Shown: piece after piece, positions 35,038-43,911 of the stretch
Numbering within the stretch: the first letter of the stretch is position 1
Layout: each line of letters starts with the position of its first letter
NCBI GenBank assembly: GCA_025360015.1
Contig: JANYCZ010000041.1
Span: forward strand, 1-64,000
DNA length: 64,000 bases
Source of the DNA: Verrucomicrobiota bacterium
Lineage (GTDB): Bacteria; Verrucomicrobiota; Verrucomicrobiia; Verrucomicrobiales; Verrucomicrobiaceae
Direction of reading: 5' to 3'
Program-made: the position numbers and the translations under genes
Notes under the pieces: generated by a model
What the model was told of the DNA's origin: nothing
The model's input: only the letters and a program-made list of their open reading frames with translations
The model's database searches: none

Positions 35038-36609
35038 TCACCTCACCGGCGTCCAGCGCAGGCGGTAGAAATAACTCCCACCGGTCTGGGTGGGCTGGAA
35101 CGTGTAGGTGAATGCCGGCGTGGTGTCTGCGGTGCGGAAGGTCTGCTCGGCGGTCCAAGGGTTGAGCAGATTAGGGGAGCTTTCGAGCGTGTAGCTGGCG
35201 CGCGGATCGAGGCTGGAGACATCCAGGAACACCTGGCCACCGGTGACCCTCGGCACCACGGCAGGTCCGTTGCCGAGCTGGGCATCCCAGGCCAGCCCAT
35301 ACGAGCGGCTGTTTGAATTTGCCGTAACCACGAGCATGTACTGGCCGGGTGGCAGGTTGTAGCAAAACAGGTGCTCCACATTGTCCGCGGTGCTGGTGGA
35401 AGAGTACAGCGCGTTGGTGCCGGGTGCGAAGCTGGTGGAGGCGTAGAGCTTGAGATTCAGATCGGACAGAGTGCTGCTGGTGTAGGAGCCTGGAGATCCG
35501 AAAATCGTGCGATGCCAAGTGATGGCTGTGGAGAACGTGGTGGCGTAGCGCCCCGCTGGAATGCTGAAAAAATAACGGCGTCCAGAGGCATTCGAGGTGC
35601 TGGTGGCATAATCCCAGCCACGGGAGGGAGATTCTGCGCTGGTGGAGGCTGCATGCTGGCCTGCCTGCTGGATGTAGTAGGCATTGCGGATGTTCAGCTC
35701 TCCCGCGCCAAACACGGCATCATACGGTGCGGTGTCAGTCAGGCGCACCCACTGCGGCAGGTTCTGCTTCGAGGCTCCTGCCAGCATCTGCGCTTTGATG
35801 ACCTGGGGCTTTTCCGCACTCGCATTGCTCAATGCCACGGCGGATTGCAGCAGCGCCGCTGCGGTACCAGCAATGGCCGGGGAGGCATAGCTGGTTTCCG
35901 ACTCGTTGACCACGAGGTCGGGCTTCATGCGGCCGGAGCCATCCGTATTCGTGCCGCCTAGGCTGTGCTGGCCGGAGCGCAGCCCTGCGGTCAGGGCGTG
36001 GTAGGTGTTTCCCAGCAGCGCGGGCATGGCTCCGGTGTTGTTGTTCAGCGGCACCGCAGCCACCACGCCATCACGATTGATGAGGAGATCCAGCGCTCGC
36101 AGCAGTTGCGGGTCCGTGGTGGCATCCGTGCTCCCGATCCAGCTATGGTTTTGCACGCGGCCAGGGAAGACGGGCGGGGTGGTCCCCGAATAGAGCCGCG
36201 TGAGGAAATCGGTCGCCGTGTACAGGTGGATTTCCGTGGCTCCCGGGGCGACTCCGCTGCCGCTGACATAATAATTGCCAGACACGGACTGCGCATGGCC
36301 CAGCGCAACCCCCGCGCCGGACTCGGCGTAAAACGTCTTGTCGGCATACACGCCTGCACCCGCAAACGAGCCCGGCCCCCCGGCCTGCGGCAGATAATTA
36401 GGCGGCGATGTGGCATCGTTGGCCTCAGACTGCAGCAGAATGATACCCGTCCCCGTGGGCATGGCGGTGCCGAGTTCGGCGGCAAGCTGGGTGTAGCCGA
36501 TGTCACCCCGCACGTCCGCGCGCACTCCCACCTGCGCCGCCAGCAGCAGCACGGCAACCACGCAGGAGCGTGAGAAAGTGGAAGTTCGGAGAACCTGGGG
36601 AATGATCAT
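35038..36609 (-). CDS. Secreted subtilase-like (S8) protein with degenerate catalytic site
   Basis: A 523-residue exported protein with a signal peptide ending Val-Gly-Val-Arg-Ala. The serine motif ETSYASPAIAGTAAALL matches subtilases (GTSxAxP), and LGHAQSVSG followed by GVAPGATEIH fits the histidine region. The usual catalytic Asp motif near the start is replaced by a GIILLQSEAND stretch with no D-S/T-G. The C-terminal 200 residues are Ser/Thr/Gly-rich beta domains. It may be an altered S8 protease or an inactive relative. It precedes fumC by 10 bases. The peroxiredoxin unit lies upstream, separated by a terminator. Confidence 0.7.
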   Translation of the reverse strand: MIIPQVLRTSTFSRSCVVAVLLLAAQVGVRADVRGDIGYTQLAAELGTAMPTGTGIILLQSEANDATSPPNYLPQAGGPGSFAGAGVYADKTFYAESGAGVALGHAQSVSGNYYVSGSGVAPGATEIHLYTATDFLTRLYSGTTPPVFPGRVQNHSWIGSTDATTDPQLLRALDLLINRDGVVAAVPLNNNTGAMPALLGNTYHALTAGLRSGQHSLGGTNTDGSGRMKPDLVVNESETSYASPAIAGTAAALLQSAVALSNASAEKPQVIKAQMLAGASKQNLPQWVRLTDTAPYDAVFGAGELNIRNAYYIQQAGQHAASTSAESPSRGWDYATSTSNASGRRYFFSIPAGRYATTFSTAITWHRTIFGSPGSYTSSTLSDLNLKLYASTSFAPGTNALYSSTSTADNVEHLFCYNLPPGQYMLVVTANSNSRSYGLAWDAQLGNGPAVVPRVTGGQVFLDVSSLDPRASYTLESSPNLLNPWTAEQTFRTADTTPAFTYTFQPTQTGGSYFYRLRWTPVR

Positions 36610-36650
36610 GCAGTCAGTTAAAGACAGCGCCCGCGGGCTGGCGTTAATCT

Positions 36651-36686
36651 AAAAACAAAAAAGACCGCCGGTTGCGCACCGGCGGC
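36651..36686 (-). terminator. Rho-independent terminator after the peroxiredoxin gene
   Basis: On the minus strand GCCGCCGGT-GCGCA-ACCGGCGGTC forms a strong GC stem with a small loop, followed at once by TTTTTTGTTTTTAG. It lies 42 bases after the peroxiredoxin stop and just before the subtilase start, so it separates the two units. Confidence 0.85.
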
Positions 36687-36728
36687 CTCTTGATTGAAAC
36701 AACTTGGCTGCTGCCCGAGCCGGGCGGC

Positions 36729-37259
36729 TTACTTCGAATCAGCCAGCACGCGTTTGATGTCGGTGGCCTGCTGGTCGGTGGCGGCAGCATAGTCCTCCCA
36801 GACGACCTTGCCATTCTTGATAAGGAAGCAGCTCCGCTTGGCGAGTGAGAAGAGGCCTTTGAGCATTTTCTCCACCTTGAAGGCGGCGACGATCTTGCCA
36901 TCGGGATCTGCGATGAGGTCATAAGGCAGGGTGAACTTGTCCTTGAAGGCCTTCTGCGCCGCCTCCTTGTCAAAGCTCACGCCGAGGACCTGCACGCCCT
37001 GTTTGGAGAGATCGGCAAAAGCATCCCGCAGGGAGCATGCCTGCTTGGTGCAGCCGGGAGTGTCGGCCTTTGGGTAGAAGAAGACCACCGTGGGGCCCTT
37101 CTTATACACATCGGCGAAGTTCACTGTCTTCCCGTCTTGGTTGACACCGGAGACCACGGGGGCTGGATAGCTGACCATTTTTCCTTCGCCGGCCTGGGCG
37201 GTTCCGAACAATGAGGTGAGCATGGACATGGCGGTGAGTAGGTAGAGGCGTGTTTTCAT
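36729..37259 (-). CDS. Exported peroxiredoxin (Bcp/PrxQ type)
   Basis: A 176-residue thiol peroxidase with a signal peptide (about 23 residues, ending Thr-Ala-Gln-Ala-Gly). The PrxQ motif FYPKADTPGCTKQACSLRD holds the peroxidatic Cys70 and a second Cys75, the spacing typical of Bcp/PrxQ. GVSFDKEAAQKAFKDKF continues the fold. Most Bcp proteins are cytoplasmic; an exported one would act in the periplasm. It is downstream of the cytochrome-LRR gene on the same strand (36 bases), suggesting joint expression. A strong terminator follows. Confidence 0.9.
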   Translation of the reverse strand: MKTRLYLLTAMSMLTSLFGTAQAGEGKMVSYPAPVVSGVNQDGKTVNFADVYKKGPTVVFFYPKADTPGCTKQACSLRDAFADLSKQGVQVLGVSFDKEAAQKAFKDKFTLPYDLIADPDGKIVAAFKVEKMLKGLFSLAKRSCFLIKNGKVVWEDYAAATDQQATDIKRVLADSK

Positions 37260-37295
37260 CGGAGGGTAACGGGGGTGAGGTGCGGACTGGACGGG

Positions 37296-38261
37296 TTATT
37301 CGATGCTGACTTTGAGGCCGGGGATGGCGGCGGTGAGCTGTTTTACGCCCGGCTTGGTGGCTTTGGACTGCCAGAGATAGAGATTCTTGAGGCTTTTGAG
37401 CTTCGCGAGGTGCTTCAATCCGGCGTCCGTGATCTCCGTGCCGTACAGATTGAGCGACTCGAGCTTCTTGAGGCCGATGAGGGATTCGATACCGACATCG
37501 GTGATTTTGGTCTGGCGCAGGTCCAGCGCAATCAAGCGCGGAAGCTGGCCGATGATCTTCAGCGCGGCGTCTGTGATGACGGTACGCCCGAGGTCGAGCT
37601 GCACGATGTTTTCCTTAAGCGGCAGAATCGCGGCGACCTTGGCATCATCGCACTTAGAGACGCCGGTGAGGAAATCCACCCGCACCAGCGGGCTGTCCAC
37701 CTTCACGGGAGCGACCTGGGCCCCGGCGGCCTTGGCCTTGGCCAGCAACTCGTCAGAGAGCGGTTTCACGTCTTTCTCAAGAGCGGAGTAGAACAGATCA
37801 TGCGCACGCGGCTTGTAAGGCCGTGCGGACTCCGTCATCGCGCCTGCGGGCATGCCCTCCACGCTGCCGACCCACCCGCCAAAGTCGGCGCCTTCCTCGA
37901 TCCACTTCTTGAGCAGGGTGATTTCTTCCTTGGTCAAATCCTCCCCCTTGGAGGGCATGTGGCCGTCATCGTCCTTCGGCAGGGTCACAGACTCGTAGAT
38001 GCCGCTCTTGGCCGGCACCCCGGGGGTGAGCACGGGGCCGTTTTCGCTGCCTTTCAAAATGGCCCAGGAGGCATCCAGCCGCAGACCGGCCTTGGGCACC
38101 TTCTTCTGGCCGTTTTCGACATGCGGGGCCTTATGGCAATCCACACACTTCTTAGTAAGAGCTGGCAGGAGGTCCTTTTCAAAGTTGACCGCTGTATAGG
38201 CTGAGGGCGCAATCAGGCAAACACTGATTATGAGGGGTAAACGAAACGCCGGAGTGGACAT
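37296..38261 (-). CDS. Exported planctomycete-type cytochrome c with leucine-rich repeats
   Basis: A 321-residue protein. After the signal peptide comes a cytochrome-c-type domain (PSCyt) with Cys39-x2-Cys42-His43 ([10 protein letters not shown]) and later [22 protein letters not shown], the distal part. Residues about 205-315 are leucine-rich repeats of the ITDAGL type ([39 protein letters not shown]). This join is frequent in Planctomycetota and Verrucomicrobiota but its role is unknown; heme binding is expected. It precedes the peroxiredoxin gene by 36 bases. The frame is open upstream to 39593 but that is shadow of glgC. Confidence 0.85.
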   Translation of the reverse strand: MSTPAFRLPLIISVCLIAPSAYTAVNFEKDLLPALTKKCVDCHKAPHVENGQKKVPKAGLRLDASWAILKGSENGPVLTPGVPAKSGIYESVTLPKDDDGHMPSKGEDLTKEEITLLKKWIEEGADFGGWVGSVEGMPAGAMTESARPYKPRAHDLFYSALEKDVKPLSDELLAKAKAAGAQVAPVKVDSPLVRVDFLTGVSKCDDAKVAAILPLKENIVQLDLGRTVITDAALKIIGQLPRLIALDLRQTKITDVGIESLIGLKKLESLNLYGTEITDAGLKHLAKLKSLKNLYLWQSKATKPGVKQLTAAIPGLKVSIE

Positions 38262-38387
38262 GAGGTTGAATGGGGTGATAGAACTAAAAAGATTGCGAGG
38301 CGTATCGTCTCGCGAGATTTTGGGGGCAGGGATAACGCTTGCTTGTTGCCCTTGTTTCAGAGAATTAATGCCAACCAACTCCGGCCC

Positions 38388-39722
38388 ATGAGCACACCAC
38401 CCACAGCACAGGCACCGTCCTCCTCGAAAGTCCAGATCGAAGCAGATACGCTTCTTCGCCGCAACACTTTGGCCATCGTCATGGGCGGTGGCGCTGGGAC
38501 GCGTCTTTTCCCCCTGACTGAAAACCGCGCCAAGCCTGCCGTGCCGCTCGCGGGAAAGTACCGCATCGTCGATATCCCGATCAGCAACTGCATCAACTCC
38601 GGGCTGCGCCAGGTGTATGTGCTGACCCAGTATAACAGCGCCTCGCTCAACCGCCACCTTGCCCGCACCTACCGCTTTGATCAGTTCACCCGCGGTTTTG
38701 TCGAGGTGCTCGCGGCCCAGCAGACTCCCGATGGAGAGCGCTGGTACCAGGGCACCGCCGATGCCGTGCGGCAGAACCTGCGCTACTTTCTCGAAGGCGA
38801 CTACGACTACTTCCTCATCCTCAGCGGCGACCAGCTCTACCGCATGGACTACCGCATGCTGATGCGCCAGCACATCGCCACGAATGCTGACATCACCATC
38901 GCCACCATCCCGGTGGATGCCGAAGCCGCCACGGGGTTTGGCATCATGCATTCCGATGAAAACGGCAAGATCTACGAATTCGTCGAGAAGCCTCAGGACC
39001 CCGCCGTGCTGGAAAAGCTGCGCATCCCGCCGGCCACTTTGAAGACGATGGGCATTGACCCGACGGAGGCGCGTTTCCAGGCCTCCATGGGCATTTATCT
39101 GTTCCATCGCGATGTGCTCATCGAGTGCCTCGACAACGTGCTCAACGATTTCGGCAAGCACATCATCCCGACGGCGATCAAGAACAAGCGCGTCTTCAAC
39201 TTCAACTTCCAGGGCTACTGGGAGGACATCGGTACCATCCGCAACTTCTTCGACGCCAACCTCGACCTCTGCCGTCTGGTGCCGCAGTTCGACTTCTTTG
39301 AAAGCTCCGCACCCATCTTCACCCACGCCCGCTTCCTGCCTGCCACCAAGATCAACGGTGCCACCATTCGCGGTGCCCTGATCGCCGACGGCAGCGTGCT
39401 CACGGACGCCCACATCGAGACGGCCGTCATCGGCCTGCGCGCCAAGATCGAGCCCGGCACGACCATTCGCGACTGCATCATCATGGGCGCGGACTACTAT
39501 GCCGGTGCTGTCGGCACCGACCCGAACCGCCCGCCACCCGGCATCGGTCGTAACTGCCGCATCGAGCGCGCCATCATCGACAAGAACGTCCACATCGGTG
39601 ACAACGTGGTCATCACTCCCGAAGGCAAACCGGAGAACATGGACGGTGAAAACTTCTACATTCGCGACGGCATCATCTGCATTCCGAAAGACGCCGTCAT
39701 CCCGTCCGGCACGTGGATTTGA
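38388..39722 (+). CDS. glgC: Glucose-1-phosphate adenylyltransferase (GlgC)
   Basis: GlgC makes ADP-glucose from glucose-1-phosphate and ATP, the donor for glycogen and for the GlgM-GlgE route. The 444-residue protein has the [20 protein letters not shown] nucleotide loop (33-52), the [10 protein letters not shown] segment, the FVEKPQDP site, and a C-terminal left-handed helix domain. It is monocistronic here, divergent from the cytochrome-LRR gene. A Met at 38343 is possible but the one at 38388 gives the family start. glgE is 22 kb away on the same strand; no glgA, glgB, glgM or glgP is in the window. Confidence 0.95.
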   Translation: MSTPPTAQAPSSSKVQIEADTLLRRNTLAIVMGGGAGTRLFPLTENRAKPAVPLAGKYRIVDIPISNCINSGLRQVYVLTQYNSASLNRHLARTYRFDQFTRGFVEVLAAQQTPDGERWYQGTADAVRQNLRYFLEGDYDYFLILSGDQLYRMDYRMLMRQHIATNADITIATIPVDAEAATGFGIMHSDENGKIYEFVEKPQDPAVLEKLRIPPATLKTMGIDPTEARFQASMGIYLFHRDVLIECLDNVLNDFGKHIIPTAIKNKRVFNFNFQGYWEDIGTIRNFFDANLDLCRLVPQFDFFESSAPIFTHARFLPATKINGATIRGALIADGSVLTDAHIETAVIGLRAKIEPGTTIRDCIIMGADYYAGAVGTDPNRPPPGIGRNCRIERAIIDKNVHIGDNVVITPEGKPENMDGENFYIRDGIICIPKDAVIPSGTWI

Positions 39723-39745
39723 TACGCGTCAAGAAATCACGCTAA

Positions 39746-39763
39746 CACCCGCAGGCGCGGGTG
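39746..39763 (+). terminator. Hairpin after glgC
   Basis: CACCCGC-AGGC-GCGGGTG forms a perfect 7-base-pair stem with a four-base loop, 23 bases after the glgC stop. There is no T-run, so it may be a weak terminator, and the next gene starts only 17 bases later. Confidence 0.4.
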
Positions 39764-39779
39764 CGTTGAAGGCAGCAGT

Positions 39780-41237
39780 ATGAAGCATTCCACCCGTGTC
39801 TTTCTAGTTCTCGGTCTGTCGCTTGCCACCGCCTGCGCCCAGTCGTCGGAACTCCGCACCTTCACCAACACCCAGGGCAAGGCGATCCAGGCGAAGCTCG
39901 TCGGCGTCAGCGGGCCAAACGTGACCCTTGAAATGGCCGATGGTCGGAAGTTCGCACTTGCCATCGCCTCGCTCTCCGCTGCCGACCAGCAGTACATCAA
40001 CACCCCGAAGTACATTTTCAAACCCGGGCCCAACGACAAGCTGGAACCGGCTTCGGTGAATGAGATTATCGGTCAGCCGCTGTTTGACGCAGCTCCGCTC
40101 TTCACCTCCTCTGCCGTGGAAGTCGCCGCCCGGCTGAAGATCCCCCAGGAATCCAAGACCAAGACCGCCAGCAGCTACAGGTCCTACACCAAGGACGATT
40201 ATCAGATGTTTGGCGCGCATCCTTACTCCGTGGCGATGTATGCGGAGAATGACAAGGTGACCAGTTTCTCCCTCGTCTTTGCCAACAAGGGGGATCTTTT
40301 CAGTGCCAAAGGGGGTGGCGAAATGCACTTCGACAAAGACACCCCGCCAGCCAAGGCGGCAGAGATCGTGAAAACGGCGATGGACAAGGACCTGGCCGCG
40401 ATCACGGAGGCGCTGACCAAAAAGCTCGGTGCGCCCAAGAAAGAACGCTTTGGCGAAGGCACGGCCAAGATTGGTCGTTTGACCGTCCAACGCTGGGACT
40501 GGCGCGGTCATGCCATCCTCCTGGCCGAGGCTGAGGGCGAATACGTCGGCGTGCAGATCGTCACCACCGCCTTTGCCGATGCCGGTGGCAAAGTGGAGGA
40601 CACCACCGACAAGGTGATCCGTGCCCGGGCGCTGGCCAATCTCGAAAAGCGCAAGAACGGCGACGTCGTCATCGGCGACATCCCCATGGTGGACCAGGGC
40701 CCCAAAGGCTACTGCGTCCCCGCCACCGCCGAGCGTGCCATGCGCTACCTCGGTGTCCCTGCGGACATGTACATCCTTGCCAACGCCGGTGAGACGAACT
40801 TTGGCGGCGGAACCAGTGTGTCCACCCTGCTGGAAGGCATGGCCCCGCAGATCCGCAGCAAGCGCCGTTCCTTCGACGCCTGGAAAGGAGAGCTCAAGCT
40901 CAAGGAGATCGCCAAATACATCGACAAGGGCGTGCCGATCATGTGGACGCTCTTCAGCACCGACGAGTTCAACGAAACCGCCAACAAACGCACCAAGGAG
41001 CGCAAGGACGTCACCGAATGGGCCTCTTGGAAGACCAAGGTCACGGCAGAGGCTGCTTCAAACAAGCTGCCCAAGGACAAAAAAACCGGTCACGTCGTCC
41101 TCATCATCGGCTACAACAAGGACACCAACGAAATCGCCTTCAGCGACAGCTGGGGCGAACGCTTCAAGGAACGCTGGATCACCCTTCCCGAGGCCGAGCA
41201 GATCTCCCAGCAGTTCTTCTACGTGGTGGGGTTCTGA
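39780..41237 (+). CDS. Secreted SHD1-domain protein with C39/papain-like cysteine peptidase domain
   Basis: A 485-residue exported protein. The signal peptide ends Thr-Ala-Cys-Ala. Residues 24-75 form an SHD1-like beta domain (FTNTQGKAIQAKLVGVSG and a DGRKFALAIASLSAADQQYI end). A long middle region has no known domain. Residues about 300-480 form a papain-like peptidase: Cys312 (DQGPKGYCVPATAERAM), His438 (TGHVVLIIGYN) and Asp456 (FSDSWGERF), in the order of C39-type proteases. The similar SHD1 front of the HtrA-like protein at 1108 is notable. Substrate unknown. Confidence 0.82.
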   Translation: MKHSTRVFLVLGLSLATACAQSSELRTFTNTQGKAIQAKLVGVSGPNVTLEMADGRKFALAIASLSAADQQYINTPKYIFKPGPNDKLEPASVNEIIGQPLFDAAPLFTSSAVEVAARLKIPQESKTKTASSYRSYTKDDYQMFGAHPYSVAMYAENDKVTSFSLVFANKGDLFSAKGGGEMHFDKDTPPAKAAEIVKTAMDKDLAAITEALTKKLGAPKKERFGEGTAKIGRLTVQRWDWRGHAILLAEAEGEYVGVQIVTTAFADAGGKVEDTTDKVIRARALANLEKRKNGDVVIGDIPMVDQGPKGYCVPATAERAMRYLGVPADMYILANAGETNFGGGTSVSTLLEGMAPQIRSKRRSFDAWKGELKLKEIAKYIDKGVPIMWTLFSTDEFNETANKRTKERKDVTEWASWKTKVTAEAASNKLPKDKKTGHVVLIIGYNKDTNEIAFSDSWGERFKERWITLPEAEQISQQFFYVVGF

Positions 41238-41282
41238 ATGGCGTGTGGACGCCGTGGCGGCCGCATTTCATTCCCGGGATGC

Positions 41283-41987
41283 TCATCTCAGAAGGCGCTT
41301 CCGTATTTTCCGGATGACAAAAATGCCGAGAATAACCAGGGCGCAGATGCCTGCGGCTTTCATCATCGCATCGCGCCGCCGCCGCAACTCTTCAGCATGC
41401 ACCCTCCGCTCATCGGCGGTTTCTGCGAGAAATTGCTGATGCAGGAATGGCGAAGCCTGCTTGAGAATCTCCAGATCCTCGTCGGTGAATTCAGACGGAA
41501 GCAGGGCAGTGCGGCGCAGAATGTCTGGCAGCGAAGCGATGCGTTCATCGAGCACGATCAATTCCTCCAACTCAAAGCATAGCTCCCCTTCTCCAAGATG
41601 GAGAATCACGAGCAGTTTCTGACCCTTTTTAAAATGCCACAGCCTGCCCCAGTCTTCCTCAATAGGAGCGTACGGTGATTGCTCGTAGCTGGCCTTGAGC
41701 ACGGCGGTTTGGATGCCCGCGACCTGCGGCAGGCACCCATAGGCGGACTCGACGTGCAGGGTGCAGGACTCGAAGAGTCGGATCTGTTGGGGCTGGCGGT
41801 CTTCTTCGGCAGCGACATCCGTGACCGTGCCGACTATGAAGGTCTGCGGAGTCGCGTCGTCCGGATCTTTTGGCGGACCCTGGATCACCCTTTCTTGCCC
41901 GTTGGTTCCGACTGCGATCTCTGGCAGCGGCCCGGCAGGGGCTGCGAGGCAGGTCGTGCCGATGAACAGCCATGCGAGCCAGCGCAT
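41283..41987 (-). CDS. Exported membrane-anchored protein of unknown function
   Basis: A 234-residue protein with an N-terminal signal peptide (MRWLAWLFIGTTCLAAPAG) and a C-terminal membrane helix (about 205-225) ending in a basic Arg/Lys tail. The middle is a beta-rich domain with an FESCTLHVESAYGCL segment holding two cysteines. No family is recognised. The ATG at 41987 begins four bases after the aroC stop (41992-41994), so the two genes are probably co-transcribed; a GTG one codon upstream (41990) is also possible. Confidence 0.65.
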   Translation of the reverse strand: MRWLAWLFIGTTCLAAPAGPLPEIAVGTNGQERVIQGPPKDPDDATPQTFIVGTVTDVAAEEDRQPQQIRLFESCTLHVESAYGCLPQVAGIQTAVLKASYEQSPYAPIEEDWGRLWHFKKGQKLLVILHLGEGELCFELEELIVLDERIASLPDILRRTALLPSEFTDEDLEILKQASPFLHQQFLAETADERRVHAEELRRRRDAMMKAAGICALVILGIFVIRKIRKRLLR

Positions 41988-41991
41988 CACA

Positions 41992-43077
41992 TCAGCCCCT
42001 CATGGCCCTTTGGCGCAGGAAATGGTCTGCCAGCACGAGGTGCACCATGGCCTCCACCATCGGCACGGCGCGTGGGAGCACGCAGGGATCATGGCGGCCG
42101 CGTGCGGAGAGGGTGGTGTCTTCGCCGGTGTTGGTGACGGTCTTCTGCTCGCGGAGCACGGTGGCGGTGGGTTTGAAGGCGACGCGGAAGACGATCTCCT
42201 CGCCGTTGCTGATGCCGCCCTGGATGCCGCCGCTGCGGTTGGTGCGGGTGCGGACGCTGCTGCCGTCCATGTAAAATTCGTCGTTGTGCTCCAAGCCGGT
42301 CATTTTGCTGCCGGCGAAGCCGCTGCCAATTTCAAAGCCCTTGGTGGCAGGCAGGCTCATCATCGCCTTGGCGAGATCGGCCTCCAGTTTGTCGAACACC
42401 GGCTCGCCTAGACCGGAGGGAACGCCACGCACGACGCACTCAATGATGCCGCCGACGCTGTTGCCTTCGCTGCGGATGCTCTCGATAAGCTCGATCATCT
42501 TTTCCGCCGCGACGGGGTCGCAGGTGCGGACGATGTTGGATTCGATCACGGCTGAATTGAGCTCCGCGCCCGTGGGGACCTTCGCCTCAATGTTCTGCAC
42601 CGTTTTGACGTAGGCGAGGCATTCGTAGCCGCTGAGGGAGTGCTGCAGCATCTTGCGTGCAATGGCACCGGCGGCCACACGGCCGATGGTTTCGCGCGCG
42701 CTGGACCGGCCACCGCCAGACACGGCGCGGATGCCGTACTTGGCATCGTAGGTGTAGTCAGCGTGGCTGGGGCGGTAGGCCTGCTGCATTTCGGTGTAGG
42801 CCGAGGGGCGTTGATCTGTGTTGCGCACCAGAATGCCGATGGGGGTGCCGAGAGTGAGGCCGTCGAGCACACCGGAGAGGATCTCGGCCTTGTCGTCTTC
42901 TTTGCGCGGCGTGACGATCTTGCTCTGGCCGGGGCGGCGGCGGTCGAGCTCAGCCTGGATGTCCTCCACGGTGAGGGGGATGCGCGGCGGGCAGCCGTCG
43001 ATGACGACGCCGACGCCGATGCCATGGGATTCACCCCAGGTGCTGATGTGGAAAAGAGTGCCGAGACTGCTGGACAT
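41992..43077 (-). CDS. aroC: Chorismate synthase (AroC)
   Basis: AroC makes chorismate, the branch point for aromatic amino acids, quinones and folate, from EPSP using reduced FMN. The 361-residue protein has the signature start [22 protein letters not shown], the [30 protein letters not shown] region and the [14 protein letters not shown] segment near the C-terminus. It is followed by an unknown membrane-protein gene four bases later. Its closeness to the halogenase-ketosynthase block (900 bases away, other neighbours between) may be chance, although aryl-polyene heads derive from aromatic acids. Confidence 0.97.
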   Translation of the reverse strand: MSSSLGTLFHISTWGESHGIGVGVVIDGCPPRIPLTVEDIQAELDRRRPGQSKIVTPRKEDDKAEILSGVLDGLTLGTPIGILVRNTDQRPSAYTEMQQAYRPSHADYTYDAKYGIRAVSGGGRSSARETIGRVAAGAIARKMLQHSLSGYECLAYVKTVQNIEAKVPTGAELNSAVIESNIVRTCDPVAAEKMIELIESIRSEGNSVGGIIECVVRGVPSGLGEPVFDKLEADLAKAMMSLPATKGFEIGSGFAGSKMTGLEHNDEFYMDGSSVRTRTNRSGGIQGGISNGEEIVFRVAFKPTATVLREQKTVTNTGEDTTLSARGRHDPCVLPRAVPMVEAMVHLVLADHFLRQRAMRG

Positions 43078-43130
43078 GTGAGGGCATCATGGGGCAATCC
43101 GTTGCGGGTTCAAGACGGTTGTGTGATGAC

Positions 43131-43907
43131 ATGAACTCGGCATCCTGCCCCATGGTCTTTCCCCGCTGGCTTCTCACGCTCTTCGGCTGTGCCACGCTCA
43201 CCTCGCATCTGCACGGCGCGGAGACGGTGGATTACGAAGGGGGGCGCTACCATCTGTACCGTGTGGACAAGGCGGACTGGTCACGGCTGCAGCTCGCCTG
43301 GCTGGGTGAAAACGGCCAACCCTTGGGGGATTTCAACGGCCTGCGTCGGCAACTGACCGCCCGCAACAAGCGGATCATCTTCGCCACCAACGCCGGCATC
43401 TACGAGCGTGGCCCCAAACCCTGCGGGCTGACGATCTGCGCTGGCAAAGAGCTGGTGCCGCTGAACCTGCGCCCGGGAGAGGGCAATTTCTTCCTCAAGC
43501 CCAACGGCGTCTTTTACCTCGACGACCAGACTGGCCCCGGCGTGATGGAAGCGGCGGAATTTGCCAAAAGCGGCCTCAAGCCCCGCCTTGCCACCCAGTC
43601 CGGCCCGTTGCTGCTGCGCCATGGGGTGCTGCATCCCGCCTTTCAGGTGAACTCACCCAACAAACGCCTGCGCAATGCCGTGGGTGTGCGCAAGAAAGAC
43701 GGGCAGATCCTCTTTGCGATGAGCGACCGCGACGATGCCGCCAAGGGACGCGTGACGTTTCATCAGTTTTCCCAGTTCTTCCTGTACCTCGGCTGTGAAG
43801 ACGCGCTGTATCTCGACGGGGACATCTCGAGCATGCTCGTGGATCCGAAGACGGATGCCAAATTCACACCGAACACCTTTGCGGCGATGTTTTTCGTGGC
43901 GGAGTGA
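43131..43907 (+). CDS. Secreted phosphodiester glycosidase family protein (DUF2233), paralogue 2
   Basis: About 258 residues if it starts at the Met at 43131; a Met at 43152 would also leave a signal peptide (hydrophobic run then His-Gly-Ala). Family motifs are ATNAGIYERGPKPCGLTI, an LLLRHGVLHPAF region, and a late DALYLDGDISSML region. The role is inferred as hydrolysis of a sugar phosphodiester. It lies convergent with, and four bases from, the halogenase-like gene. It differs strongly from the paralogues at 16747 and 54944. Confidence 0.78.
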   Translation: MNSASCPMVFPRWLLTLFGCATLTSHLHGAETVDYEGGRYHLYRVDKADWSRLQLAWLGENGQPLGDFNGLRRQLTARNKRIIFATNAGIYERGPKPCGLTICAGKELVPLNLRPGEGNFFLKPNGVFYLDDQTGPGVMEAAEFAKSGLKPRLATQSGPLLLRHGVLHPAFQVNSPNKRLRNAVGVRKKDGQILFAMSDRDDAAKGRVTFHQFSQFFLYLGCEDALYLDGDISSMLVDPKTDAKFTPNTFAAMFFVAE

Positions 43908-43911
43908 GGGG

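Noticed and set aside
38300..39593. Upstream minus-strand extension of the cytochrome-LRR frame
   Set aside because: It lies opposite glgC and the Met at 38261 begins a proper signal peptide.
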